A DNA stretch of 64,000 nucleotides from Roseateles chitinivorans (GCF_002761755.1 NZ_PEOG01000019.1:31358-95357), one strand, 5' to 3'. Counted from the stretch's first letter, positions 22,719-31,174 are shown. Made by a program: numbers and translations. Notes: generated by a model not told the origin, from the letters alone.

Positions 22719-24365
22719 ATGGGCGATTCCAATCGGCTCCCCATCAGCTTCATGCTCGACCACCGCGCCCCCAATTTCCGGCCCCGATTCATTGTTGGAA
22801 GGTTGAATCGGCTACGCCGTGGGGTGCCGTGTCTTCTGTTGATTCTTGGAGTCGGACGCGGGCTTGGCATTTACGAGCCGGAAGGTCTGGCGGGAATCCC
22901 GCCATGGCGAATCGCGGAATGGGCGGTGTCTGGGCTGGCACTTCTTTGGATGTTGATTGGCGTTCGAGCGCTTCCATCGAATCGGAAACTATTTCGTCCG
23001 TCGTTTCGGATCACTATTCCCTTGATGATCGCCACCGTGGCGCTCATTGCTGGCATTGCACTCGGGATCCACGGAGACAAGCTGCGGTGGCCCTTCCATC
23101 GGCCCGATTCGATCCAGACCCCTTCCATCTGGGTCAATGCCGTGTTTCCGGTGCTGGCCTTCAGCTTTCAGCAAGAGATCTGGCAGCGCGCACTCCTTCA
23201 ATCGGCGCTGTCTCGCCTATGGGGAAACCGGTGGCTCGGACTCGCCTCCACGGCTGTGCTGATCAGCAGCCTGCAGCCGTCGGGCCAGCAAGGCTTCGCG
23301 CTATGTTCGGCGGTGCTTCTCGGCGTCGTCTTCATCCGCACGCGATCGGTGTTGTCCACCACCGCCGTGAGTCTGACGGTGGGCCTGCCGCTGGGCATGC
23401 TCCAAGGCGGCCCGCTGGCGTCCGAGGGCCTCCTCGCACGCGGCGACTTCCTGCTGATGAAGCCGCCGCTGCTCCTCGGGTTGTTGTCACTCGCCGTCGC
23501 CGTGGAGCTCTGGTACCGGCGGTCGCCTCGGCTGCTCCAGTCGATCAAGGCGGTGGCCAGGACGCTGTTGCTGATGGCGTTCGCCTATGCGCTCTACAAA
23601 CTCACAGCGATCCTGCTGGCGCCCCTCTGGCAAGCAGTGATCGGCCGCGGCGAATGGATGAAGGAATCGGCGGTCGTTCGCATGGCCCTTCTCGTCTCGG
23701 CCGCCGTGCCGGTGATGGCGTTGGCCTGGCTGCGGCGAGGTCCATCGCTGCGCGAGCTCCTGGCCCTTTGGCCGGTGGCGAGTCTGGGGCTGGTCGGCGT
23801 GGCCGCCTGGATACCGGCGATCGCCGCGGCGATCGCGATACCGGACGCTTTTCGCGTCGGCGCCTTCACCTCCTTGAGTCCCTTGACGGCGAACCCGCGA
23901 GCCTGGTTGGGCGCGGCGCTGCCGCTCGTTGTGGCTGCGTTGCAGGAGGAACTGGTGCATCGAGCGCTGGTGCAATCGCTGCTCAGCCGGCTGTTCCGGA
24001 GTGAATGGGTGGGGCTGGTGCTCGGCGCCTTGCACTTCGCGGCGTTTCATCCATTGGAGAGCGCGGTATTCGTCCTGCCAGGCGGGCTGCTCTTTGGTCT
24101 CGTCTTCATGCGCACGCGATCCATCGTGTGCACGACGCTGCTGCATCTCACCCTGAACATCGCAACGCACCTGCTCCACACCGCGGAGTCCATGCGCTCG
24201 TTGTTCCTGTCGCCGGACAACAGCGATGCCAAGCGCATCGCCGTCGGCGGATTGATCCTGGTCCTCACGGCCGCATTCGAAGGCGTCTGGCGATGGTCGG
24301 CCCACCGGCGCGGCCCGGCCGGTCTCCCGAACGAGAGAGCCGCTCCGGCGTCCCTCGCGCCATGA
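22719..24365 (+). CDS. CPBP-family intramembrane protease-like protein, tandem duplicated
   Basis: The product is 548 residues and highly hydrophobic, with many membrane segments. It contains two CPBP (CAAX protease/bacteriocin-processing, Abi) units. The C-terminal unit keeps the glutamate motif E410-E411-x3-R415 (QEELVHRALVQ), the His motif in LHFAAFHP, and the late HxxxN motif LLHLTLNIA. The N-terminal unit aligns at QQEIWQRALLQ (Q152-E153-x3-R157) but has no equivalent histidines, so it is probably catalytically dead. The family is roughly 200-300 residues per unit, so this is a double-length protein. Possible roles are protein or peptide processing in the inner membrane or self-immunity to a bacteriocin, and the peptide-export operon lies about 2 kb away. 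GC content is lower than in neighbours in the first ~500 bp. The start is uncertain: the ATG at 22719 lacks a clear ribosome binding site and an ATG at 22752 is an alternative. Confidence 0.72.
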   Translation: MGDSNRLPISFMLDHRAPNFRPRFIVGRLNRLRRGVPCLLLILGVGRGLGIYEPEGLAGIPPWRIAEWAVSGLALLWMLIGVRALPSNRKLFRPSFRITIPLMIATVALIAGIALGIHGDKLRWPFHRPDSIQTPSIWVNAVFPVLAFSFQQEIWQRALLQSALSRLWGNRWLGLASTAVLISSLQPSGQQGFALCSAVLLGVVFIRTRSVLSTTAVSLTVGLPLGMLQGGPLASEGLLARGDFLLMKPPLLLGLLSLAVAVELWYRRSPRLLQSIKAVARTLLLMAFAYALYKLTAILLAPLWQAVIGRGEWMKESAVVRMALLVSAAVPVMALAWLRRGPSLRELLALWPVASLGLVGVAAWIPAIAAAIAIPDAFRVGAFTSLSPLTANPRAWLGAALPLVVAALQEELVHRALVQSLLSRLFRSEWVGLVLGALHFAAFHPLESAVFVLPGGLLFGLVFMRTRSIVCTTLLHLTLNIATHLLHTAESMRSLFLSPDNSDAKRIAVGGLILVLTAAFEGVWRWSAHRRGPAGLPNERAAPASLAP

Positions 24366-24393
24366 TCGCCGGGATTCCAGTCACGCCGATGCC

Positions 24394-25491
24394 ATGCAGT
24401 ACCGACGACTCCCACCGCTCACGCTGGCGGCGCTCACCGTAGCCACCATCTCGGCCGCCCAAGCGCAATCCACCGCCACGATCTATGGCCGCCTCAACGT
24501 CTCGCTCGAGCATGCCGAAGCGAGTGGCGCCCCGCGCGATCGCGCCGTCAGCCGTGAATCCAACAACCGCTCCGTCATCGGCTTCCGCGGCGCCGAGCAC
24601 CTCGGCGACGGCTACCAGGCCGTGTTTCAGATCGAGGGCTCGCTGGCGCTGGACACCGGCACCGGTCCGTCGCTCGCCAACCGCGACACCCGCGTGGGAC
24701 TGCAGACGCCTGCGGGGCTCGTCTTCGTCGGTCATTGGGGCACCCCCTACCTGCTGTCGACCAGCACCCTCGACCCCTGGTACCCCACCACCGCCGGCTA
24801 CATGGCGCTGATGGCCAACGGCTCGGCGCCCAGCACCAACCACCTCGGCAACACCGCATCTTTCGACCGACGCCAGCAGAACGTGGTCCAGTACTGGACG
24901 CCCGCCTGGCAAGGCTTCGCCGGCCGTGTGGCCTACGCGCTGAACGACGGCGAGACTGGGCCGAACGGCTCGAGGCCCGATCTGTGGTCCGCGTCGCTCA
25001 GCTGGGAGGGCGGCCCATGGAGTCTCTCGCTCGCGCACGAGGCGCACCGCGGCTACCAGGGCCCGGGGCTCACCGACACCGCGACCAAGCTGGGCGCCGC
25101 CTACCGCGCCGGCCCGGCCCGTCTGACGGGCGCCATCGAACACCTGCGCTATGAAACGCCGCTCGGCGCCTTGACGCGCAACGCGTTCTTCATCGCGGCC
25201 ACCTGGCAGATCGCTCGCTTCAACCTGCGTGCGAGCTTCACCGATGCCGATCAGGGCCACGGCCCGGCGGGCGCTCGGGTCGGATTCGTCTCGGCGGGCG
25301 ACGCGACCGGCGCGCGGCAGTGGACGCTGGGCACGGATTACACGCTGTCGCCGCGCACCGGCCTCTATGCGTATGTCTCGCGCATCGACAACCAGGCGCG
25401 CGCCGCTTACGACTTCGCCATCAACCCGCTCGGCGTCGGCGCCGGCGAGACGCCGACCGTCGTCGCGCTGGGGATGCGGCACAGCTTCTGA
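24394..25491 (+). CDS. Gram-negative porin (Burkholderiales general porin type)
   Basis: The product is 365 residues with a Sec signal peptide ending AAQA. The mature N-terminus QSTATIYGRLNVSLEHAE matches the Burkholderiales porin family. Further hallmarks are RSVIGFRGAEHLGDGYQAVFQIEG and the terminal aromatic residue in GMRHSF, which is the BAM recognition signature. It would form a trimeric beta-barrel for passive diffusion of small hydrophilic solutes. It lies 28 bp after the CPBP-like gene and 105 bp before a cystine-type binding protein. No strong ribosome binding site is seen ahead of the ATG. Confidence 0.93.
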   Translation: MQYRRLPPLTLAALTVATISAAQAQSTATIYGRLNVSLEHAEASGAPRDRAVSRESNNRSVIGFRGAEHLGDGYQAVFQIEGSLALDTGTGPSLANRDTRVGLQTPAGLVFVGHWGTPYLLSTSTLDPWYPTTAGYMALMANGSAPSTNHLGNTASFDRRQQNVVQYWTPAWQGFAGRVAYALNDGETGPNGSRPDLWSASLSWEGGPWSLSLAHEAHRGYQGPGLTDTATKLGAAYRAGPARLTGAIEHLRYETPLGALTRNAFFIAATWQIARFNLRASFTDADQGHGPAGARVGFVSAGDATGARQWTLGTDYTLSPRTGLYAYVSRIDNQARAAYDFAINPLGVGAGETPTVVALGMRHSF

Positions 25492-25506
25492 GGCTTCGCG
25501 ATCGCT

Positions 25507-25545
25507 GTCCCTCATTGCAGCCAGGCATATCCATATGCGAGGGAC
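25507..25545. promoter_or_regulatory. Inverted repeats in the porin / binding-protein intergenic region
   Basis: Two dyads are visible. GTCCCTC (25507-25513) pairs with GAGGGAC (25539-25545). Inside lies the palindrome CATAT-CC-ATATG (25526-25537), which is AT-rich against the local background. The palindrome is about 60 bp upstream of the binding-protein ATG, where an operator or -10 region could sit; the outer repeat could also be a weak terminator for the porin. No regulator can be named. Confidence 0.35.
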
Positions 25546-25596
25546 GGCACGCGACTGGTGGCAACATGCCCCTTCCTACGAACAACGAGGGGCCTC

Positions 25597-26388
25597 ATGA
25601 AAGCCTTCCGCACCTCCCTGATCGCCGCCGCGCTGCTCGCCGGTGCCTCCCTCGCGGCCCAGGCCGCCGACCTGCTCGACGATGTGAAGTCGCGCGGCAC
25701 GCTGCGTGTCGCTGTCGAGGGCACCTACCCGCCGTTCAACTTCAAGGACGCCAAGGGCCAGCTCGACGGCTTCGATGTCGACATCGCCAAGGCGATCGCC
25801 GCCAAGCTCGGCGTGAAGCCGGAATTCACCACCACCGAATGGAGCGGCATCCTCGCCGGCCTGCAGGCGGGCAAGTACGACGTCATCGTCAACCAGGTGG
25901 CCGCCACCGACGAGCGCCGCAAGACCTTCGACTTCAGCGCGCCCTACGTCACCTCCTATCCGCAGCTGATCGTCCGCGCCAATGAGTCCCGTCCGCTGCA
26001 GTCGCCGGCCGACCTCAAGGGCAAGAAGATCGGCGTCGGCCAGGGCAGCAACTTCGCCGACCTGGCCAAGACCTGGGAAGGCGCCGAGGTGCGCACCTAT
26101 CCCGGCGCCACCGAGTACCTCCAGGACCTGGCCACCGGCCGCATCGACGCCGCCCTCAACGACAGCCTGCTGATCCCCTACCTGAAGGAAAAGACCAAGC
26201 TGCCGATCAAGGCCGGCGCCGCCATCGGCAAGCCCGCCACCAATGCGATCCCGTTCCGCAAGGGCAGCCCGAAGTTCCAGGCCGCCATCGACAAGGCGAT
26301 CGCCGATCTCCAGGCCGACGGCACCTACGCCAGGATCTCGACCAAGTGGTTCGAGCGTGACGTGAGCAAGCCGATCGACAACAAGTGA
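25597..26388 (+). CDS. Polar amino-acid (cystine-type) ABC transporter periplasmic binding protein
   Basis: The product is 263 residues. The ATG at 25597 is preceded by GAGGGG; an upstream in-frame ATG at 25558 would add 13 residues ahead of the signal peptide and is less likely. The signal peptide ends near AAQAAD. The mature protein has the type II solute-binding fold hallmarks of family 3: GTLRVAVEGTYPPFNF, the GFDVDIAKAIA box and a KYDVIVNQVAAT-type segment. It most resembles TcyJ/FliY cystine-binding proteins. No permease or ATPase is adjacent; a matching TcyL-like permease lies at 46470-47132. Confidence 0.9.
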   Translation: MKAFRTSLIAAALLAGASLAAQAADLLDDVKSRGTLRVAVEGTYPPFNFKDAKGQLDGFDVDIAKAIAAKLGVKPEFTTTEWSGILAGLQAGKYDVIVNQVAATDERRKTFDFSAPYVTSYPQLIVRANESRPLQSPADLKGKKIGVGQGSNFADLAKTWEGAEVRTYPGATEYLQDLATGRIDAALNDSLLIPYLKEKTKLPIKAGAAIGKPATNAIPFRKGSPKFQAAIDKAIADLQADGTYARISTKWFERDVSKPIDNK

Positions 26389-26394
26389 TCGCGC

Positions 26395-26424
26395 GCCGGC
26401 CCGCGGTCCACGCCGCGGGCCGGC
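26395..26424. terminator. Strong hairpin between convergent genes
   Basis: A perfect 12-bp stem GCCGGCCCGCGG / CCGCGGGCCGGC closes a six-base loop. It lies in the 52-bp gap between the convergent binding-protein gene and the C39 transporter gene. There is no U-tract on either side, so it may act as a bidirectional transcription stop or an mRNA 3'-end stabiliser. Confidence 0.55.
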
Positions 26425-26440
26425 TGACGCGGACCACCGC

Positions 26441-28558
26441 TCAACTGGCCAGCGCCTCTCTTCCCTTCGGGCGCGGCAGCTCGTCGACCACGCCACCGTC
26501 GAGCACGATCACCCGCTCCGCGCCGGCGATCGTGTCCGATCGGTGCGCGATCATCAATCGCGTCACCGGCAACTGGGCCAGGTTCGCGGTCACCGCCCGC
26601 TCCCGCGCGACATCGAGGTGGCTGGTCGCCTCGTCGAGCGCCAGGATCCTCGGTCGGCGATAGATCGCCCGCGCCAGCAGCAGCCGCTGCTTCTGTCCGC
26701 CCGACAGGCCGCTGCCCAAGTCGCCGACCAGGGTCTGGTAGCCCATCGGCATCCGGCAGATGTCCTCGTGGATCTGCGCCAGCATCGCGCTGGCCTGCAC
26801 CCGCTCCAGGTCGGGCTGCGTGTCGAAGCAGGCGATGTTGTCCGCCAGCGAGCCGGTCAGCAGGACGTCCTCCTGCATCACCGTGCCGATCTGGCGGCGC
26901 ACATTCCTCAGCCCGAGCTGCCGCATCGGCATGCCGCCGTAGCGCACCTCGCCCTCCTCGGGCTCCAGCAGACCGAGCAGCACCTTCAGCAGCGTCGTCT
27001 TGCCCGAGCCGCTCGGGCCGGTGATGGCGATGCTCTGGCCCGCGGGCACCGTCAGGTTCACATGGCGCAGGATCCAGGGTTCGCGATCGCCGTAGCGGAA
27101 GCTGACGTCGCGCAGTTCCAGGCTGGCTGAAAGATGCGCCAGGTCGTGGTCCGGCACCTCGTCGGGCTCGGGCGGTTCGAGCGCGATGTCGGCCAGGCGT
27201 TCGGCATGCAGGCCCAGCATGCGCAGCTCCACCGCATAGTTGATCAGCGCCGACACGCGGCCGGTGAACTGGCCCTTGTAGCTGAGGAACGCGAACAGCA
27301 TGCCCACCGTCATCGTCACCGAGCCGGCCTGTTGCCCATCCAGGATGAGCCCGGCGCCGAGGAACAGCACCAGCAGGTTCTCCACGCCGAAGAGGAAGGT
27401 GTTGGCGGTGCTCATCGCCATCGACAGCTTGGCGGTGCGGACATCGCGGTTCTGGACCTCGACGATCAGGTTCTGCCATTGCGCGCGCCGTTCCTGCTCG
27501 CGGCCGAACAGCTTCAGCGGTGTCATGGCGCGCAGGGTCTCGAGGAAGTGCGTGCTCTCCCGGGCGGCGGCGACCAGCCGTTCGGCGGCCGCGTCGCGCA
27601 GCGGGCGGTAGGCGGCCCAGCGCAGCAGGCCGTACAGCACGACGGCGGCGATGACGACCAGCGCCAGCGGCCAGGCATAGATCAGCATCATGACCAGCGC
27701 GGCGATGCCCATCAGGCCATCGAGGAGCGCCTCGATCGCGGCGGTGGTCAGCGTCTTCTGGATCGCGTCGACGGCGCCGAAGCGCGAGGTGATGTCGCCG
27801 AGATGGCGCCGTTCGAAGAAGCCGACCGGCAGCCGGAGCAGGTGGGCGAAGGTATTGCCCCGCCACTGCAGCGACAGCGTCTGTGTCAGCAGGATCAGCA
27901 TCCAGGAGCGCGCCAGGCCGAGCGCCGTCTGGGTCACGAGCAGCAGGCCGAAGCCGACCAGCAGCACCTTGAGCAGGTCGCGATCGCCGGAGGTGAGGAC
28001 GTCGTCGATGATGAGTTGGTTGCACAGCGGCGCGACGATCGCGAACAACTCCAGCACCAGCGCGACGAGCAGGATCTGCAACAGCGATCGACGCAGGCCC
28101 AGCACCTTGCCGGTGAGCGCGGCGAGCGAAACCCGCGGCGGCGGCGCGGCGGGCTTGAAGTCGGCATTGGGCGTCAGTTCGACCGCCACGCCGGTGAAAT
28201 GGGCGGAGACCTCGTCCAGGCTCAGCCGTCGCTCGCCGACGGCCGGGTCCAGCACGGTGACGCTGTCGCGACGGACCTTGACCAGCACCACGAAGTGGTT
28301 CATGTCCCAGTGCAGGATGCAGGGCAGCGACAGCTTGGCGAGGAAGGGCATGTCCAGCTTCAGCGGCCGACCGGAAAAACCGATGCCTGCGGCGACCTCC
28401 AGCAGGTCCCGCAGCTTCATGCCCTTGAGCGCGGCGGGAAAGCGCCGTCGCAGGTCCTGCAGCGTCGTGGATTGCCCGTGGGCCGTCGCGATCATCGCCA
28501 GGCAGGCCAGGCCGCACTCGGCGATCTCGGATTGGAGGATGGGAGCGGGGCGGGTCAT
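26441..28558 (-). CDS. C39-peptidase-containing ABC exporter (CvaB/RaxB-like)
   Basis: The product is 705 residues with three modules. Residues 1-130 are a C39 cysteine protease: Q9 and C15 in QSEIAECGLACLAMIA, H88 in HWDMNHFVVLV and D104 in VLDPAVGER. The middle is a six-helix ABC membrane domain. The ATPase domain carries Walker A GPSGSGKTTLLK, signature LSGGQKQRLLLARA and Walker B ILALDEATSHLD. Such PCAT exporters cut double-glycine leaders and export the peptide. All catalytic positions appear intact. The start codon overlaps the stop of the upstream gene by 4 bp (ATGA), implying coupled translation. The likely substrate is the 49-residue peptide encoded at 29476-29625 in the same operon, working with the HlyD-type adaptor at 29711-31003 and an outer-membrane TolC homologue not in the window. 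Confidence 0.95.
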   Translation of the reverse strand: MTRPAPILQSEIAECGLACLAMIATAHGQSTTLQDLRRRFPAALKGMKLRDLLEVAAGIGFSGRPLKLDMPFLAKLSLPCILHWDMNHFVVLVKVRRDSVTVLDPAVGERRLSLDEVSAHFTGVAVELTPNADFKPAAPPPRVSLAALTGKVLGLRRSLLQILLVALVLELFAIVAPLCNQLIIDDVLTSGDRDLLKVLLVGFGLLLVTQTALGLARSWMLILLTQTLSLQWRGNTFAHLLRLPVGFFERRHLGDITSRFGAVDAIQKTLTTAAIEALLDGLMGIAALVMMLIYAWPLALVVIAAVVLYGLLRWAAYRPLRDAAAERLVAAARESTHFLETLRAMTPLKLFGREQERRAQWQNLIVEVQNRDVRTAKLSMAMSTANTFLFGVENLLVLFLGAGLILDGQQAGSVTMTVGMLFAFLSYKGQFTGRVSALINYAVELRMLGLHAERLADIALEPPEPDEVPDHDLAHLSASLELRDVSFRYGDREPWILRHVNLTVPAGQSIAITGPSGSGKTTLLKVLLGLLEPEEGEVRYGGMPMRQLGLRNVRRQIGTVMQEDVLLTGSLADNIACFDTQPDLERVQASAMLAQIHEDICRMPMGYQTLVGDLGSGLSGGQKQRLLLARAIYRRPRILALDEATSHLDVARERAVTANLAQLPVTRLMIAHRSDTIAGAERVIVLDGGVVDELPRPKGREALAS

Positions 28559-29301
28559 GGGTGCTCCTGCCGCATGCCGATGACGTACTTGCCGCCGCTC
28601 GGGGTGACCAGGACCTCGTGGACCGGTCCGTCCAGCGGGACGATCACCGCGGGACCGCGTGGCGTCTGCCGAGTCTCCAGGGCCACGCGCGTGCCGCTCG
28701 CATCGTGACCGATGACGGTCAGCGCTTCATCGAGCGGGTAGAAGGTCACATCGGCGCATCGGATGTCCCGCGCCTCCAGGGCCTGCAGCCAGCCCTGGGC
28801 CTTGAACATGGCCACCGCCTGTCCGCAGGCGGCGCGAAGACGCTCGGCCGGATAGCGATCATCGGCGCGCGGCGCGATCGCGATCCAGTACTCGATCGAC
28901 ACGCTGCCCTTCGGTCGATTGACGACGAAGCGGGCGCGCTCGGCATCGACCGCAAAGGCGGTGGGCAAGGGCGCCCATCCTTTTCTTGTCGGAATGGCGA
29001 CGATCGTTTCGGCGTCCTCGACCGCGAGCGTGAGCTTGTCGAAGGAAAAGCTGGACGGATCCGACGGCGACAGGCGGAGGTACCACTGCACCAGGTCTTG
29101 TGGACCCGGGTACGACTTGACGAAGGCCATGGCCTGCCTCGCCGTGCGAAAGGAAAGGTGATGGCGGTGGACAGCGGTCTGTCCGGAGATCTCGGATCGG
29201 GGGAGCGGGATCGGATCCCTCGGTTCGGACTCGGCCGAGGCGCCGCCGAGGACGGCGAATCCGATCAGCCCGACAAGGCCGGTGAACAAGGTGCGTTTCA
29301 T
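28555..29301 (-). CDS. Exported protein of unknown function in the peptide-export operon
   Basis: The product is 248 residues. A Sec signal peptide (MKRTLFTGLVGLIGFAVLGGASA) is followed by a soluble, probably periplasmic domain. I do not recognise the family. Visible features include a tryptophan/proline-containing middle (PTRKGWAPLPTAFAVDA), a hydrophobic strand VSIEYWIAIAPRAD, two cysteines (in RAACGQAV and DIRCADV) that could form a disulfide, and a beta-rich C-terminal part. It lies between the peptide gene and the C39 exporter and overlaps the exporter start by 4 bp. Position suggests an accessory export factor, a maturation partner or an immunity protein acting in the periplasm; none of these is shown by the sequence. 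No clear ribosome binding site precedes its ATG. Confidence 0.85.
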   Translation of the reverse strand: MKRTLFTGLVGLIGFAVLGGASAESEPRDPIPLPRSEISGQTAVHRHHLSFRTARQAMAFVKSYPGPQDLVQWYLRLSPSDPSSFSFDKLTLAVEDAETIVAIPTRKGWAPLPTAFAVDAERARFVVNRPKGSVSIEYWIAIAPRADDRYPAERLRAACGQAVAMFKAQGWLQALEARDIRCADVTFYPLDEALTVIGHDASGTRVALETRQTPRGPAVIVPLDGPVHEVLVTPSGGKYVIGMRQEHP

Positions 29302-29344
29302 TGCTGGAAGCTGCCGTGCGCCCTGGCGGCGCGACGCTGTGAGT

Positions 29345-29368
29345 GGCCGACCACCGTGGTGGTCGGCC
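29345..29368 (-). terminator. Intra-operon hairpin downstream of the peptide gene
   Basis: GGCCGACCACC and GGTGGTCGGCC form an 11-bp inverted repeat around two bases, in practice a 10-bp stem with a four-base loop. It lies between the peptide gene and the exported-protein gene and has no U-tract. A likely role is partial termination or 3'-end protection, giving more precursor mRNA than exporter mRNA. A second smaller dyad, GATCCGG-TCGG-CCGGATC, lies at 29400-29417. Confidence 0.5.
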
Positions 29369-29475
29369 GTTCGTGAGGTCGAGGCTTCGTCCTGACGCCG
29401 ATCCGGTCGGCCGGATCACTCCGGCCCCCGACCCGGCACAGGAGGTCGAGTCAACGCGAGGTCTGTGCATCCGCG

Positions 29476-29625
29476 TCAGCAGATGCGCGCCGCCGCCGGC
29501 CCGAACAGTCCGAAGTGCGCGCCGAGATAGGACGCGGCGCAGCGGCCCATGAACTTGGCGAACTTGGACAGGAATCCGCCACCGCCATGCACTTGATCGA
29601 TCTCTTCTTGAGTCAGTTCAGTCAT
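29476..29625 (-). CDS. Double-glycine-leader secreted peptide precursor (microcin-like)
   Basis: This 49-codon gene is flanked by its own exporter genes. An excellent ribosome binding site AAGGAG lies 7 nt before the ATG. The first 15 residues, MTELTQEEIDQVHGG, have the length and pattern of a microcin V-type double-glycine leader (Leu, Glu-Ile/Leu, Val, Gly-Gly at the spacing C39 proteases read). Cleavage after G15 would release a 34-residue core starting GGFLSKFAKFMGRC. The core is cationic (K20, K24, R28, R47) and hydrophobic, has cysteines at 29 and 49 (the last residue) that could form a disulfide, and is glycine/alanine-rich. No modifying enzyme gene is nearby, so an unmodified or disulfide-bonded class II-like peptide is most likely. 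Antibacterial activity is inference; a signalling peptide is the alternative. Confidence 0.88.
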   Translation of the reverse strand: MTELTQEEIDQVHGGGGFLSKFAKFMGRCAASYLGAHFGLFGPAAARIC

Positions 29626-29710
29626 TTCAATCTCCTTCAGTTGAGTGGCCGAGAACGGTCGGCCGCCGTTTCTCCCGCGCCGATCGCTCGGCGACGGAGA
29701 GCCTTGAGCG

Positions 29711-31003
29711 CTAGATCCGCTTGGCGGTTGCCAGCAGCGGCTCCAGCAGCCATTCCCAGATGCGCCGGTGCTCGAGCGTCACGTCGGCGTCGAGCGCCAT
29801 GCCGGCGCGCAGCGGGACCTTCCGGCCGTAGGCGTCGATGGACAGCCGGTCCAGTCGCACGTCGATGCGGTACAGCGGCTCATTCGCCTGCGCCGCGCTG
29901 ACCAGCGCCTGCGCCTGCCCCGCCGGCAGGTCCTGCGGCGCGATCGGCGTCGGGCTCACGTGTTCGACCTCGCCCTTGGCCATGCCGAATTTCTGATACG
30001 GGTAGGCCGCGTATCGCAGCCACACCGCCTGCCCCGGCTGCACGAAACCCACCGTGCGGCTCGGCGCGTACAGCTGCGCGACCAGTCGCGGCGTCGGCTT
30101 CGGATCGGCTGCATCGCGAGGCGTCTCGTCGTGCGGCACCAGCGTCACCAGGGTTTGTCCCGCTTGCACCGCCTGCCCGGCGTGCAAGGGCATGGCGCTG
30201 ACGCGGCCATCGCGCGGCGCGGTCACCGCCACGCCCGCTCGGGCTTCGATCTCCGATCGCTCCTGCGCCAGCTGCGCCACCCCGCGATCGAGCTGCGCGA
30301 GCGCTGTCGCGAGCGAGGTCGGAATCGCGACGAGTTCCGCCTCCAGCGACCTCGCCTCCCGCGTGACCGCCTCCAGCGCGCGCTGTCCGTTGCGCTCGCG
30401 CGCCCGCAGGTCCAGCAGTTCCTCGTCCTTCTGCTGGCGCTGTGTCTCCGACACGAAGCCGTCCTCCGCCAGCGACGCATAACGCTCCCGGCTGCGCCGG
30501 GCGAGTCCCACCCGCTCGCGCACCAGCGCCAGTTCCTCGCCCGCCTGCTCCGCCTCGGCGCGCAGGCTGCGCAACCGCGCGGTGATCGTCTCCCGACGTT
30601 CCTCGGCCTGGCGCTGCTGCAGCCGACGCTCCTGCGCCAGGCTCCGGGCGCGCGCCTCGATCGCGCGCAGCGCAAGCGCCGTCATGTCGCCGCCGTCGAC
30701 GATGCGCTCGCTGCGCACCCGGATCAGCGGCTGACCGCGGCGGACTTCCTCGCCCTCGCCGACGAGCAGCTCATGCGCATGACCCTGCAACGGCGAGGCG
30801 ACCTGCAGCAGCCCGCCCGACGGCATCAGCAGCCCGGGCACGCGTGCCTTGCGTGTGACCTGTCCGAGCAGCGCGAACCCGATCAGCGCGATCGCGAGCA
30901 CCACCGCGATCGCCGCGACGACGGCGAATGCCGGCCGCTGTGCCACGCGGATGGCGCCCATCCACGAGGCTTGTTGAGACGCTGTGACCGCCGCTCGAAA
31001 CAT
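29711..31003 (-). CDS. HlyD/CvaA-type membrane fusion protein for peptide export
   Basis: The product is 430 residues from the ATG at 31003 (MFRAAVTASQQ), chosen over a longer frame because GGGGA lies about 8 nt upstream and the membrane helix then sits at residues 24-47. It has a biotinyl/lipoyl-like half (VASPLQGHAHELLVGEGEEVRRGQ-type), a long Arg/Glu-rich coiled coil (about residues 120-250), the second lipoyl half (ITAPRDGRVSAM-like) and a beta-barrel region (AYPYQKFGMAKGEVEHVS). This is the bacteriocin-type HlyD architecture. It would bridge the C39 exporter to an outer-membrane TolC channel. It is the first gene of the operon, 85 bp upstream of the peptide gene; that gap holds an imperfect hairpin at about 29651-29674. 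Confidence 0.93.
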   Translation of the reverse strand: MFRAAVTASQQASWMGAIRVAQRPAFAVVAAIAVVLAIALIGFALLGQVTRKARVPGLLMPSGGLLQVASPLQGHAHELLVGEGEEVRRGQPLIRVRSERIVDGGDMTALALRAIEARARSLAQERRLQQRQAEERRETITARLRSLRAEAEQAGEELALVRERVGLARRSRERYASLAEDGFVSETQRQQKDEELLDLRARERNGQRALEAVTREARSLEAELVAIPTSLATALAQLDRGVAQLAQERSEIEARAGVAVTAPRDGRVSAMPLHAGQAVQAGQTLVTLVPHDETPRDAADPKPTPRLVAQLYAPSRTVGFVQPGQAVWLRYAAYPYQKFGMAKGEVEHVSPTPIAPQDLPAGQAQALVSAAQANEPLYRIDVRLDRLSIDAYGRKVPLRAGMALDADVTLEHRRIWEWLLEPLLATAKRI

Positions 31004-31174
31004 CTTCCGTCCCCTGTCTGTCGACGCCGCCGAAGCGACCAGAGGGCGGATTCTTTTGCCGGATCGGCGCGTCGATCGGCGTGCGGAGTGGGAGCACCTC
31101 TTGAGGATTGCGCCGCACGGCAAAGCGTGCTGTGCCGACGTTCGGCGAACTGGATTGCTGAGAACGGGGCAGTC

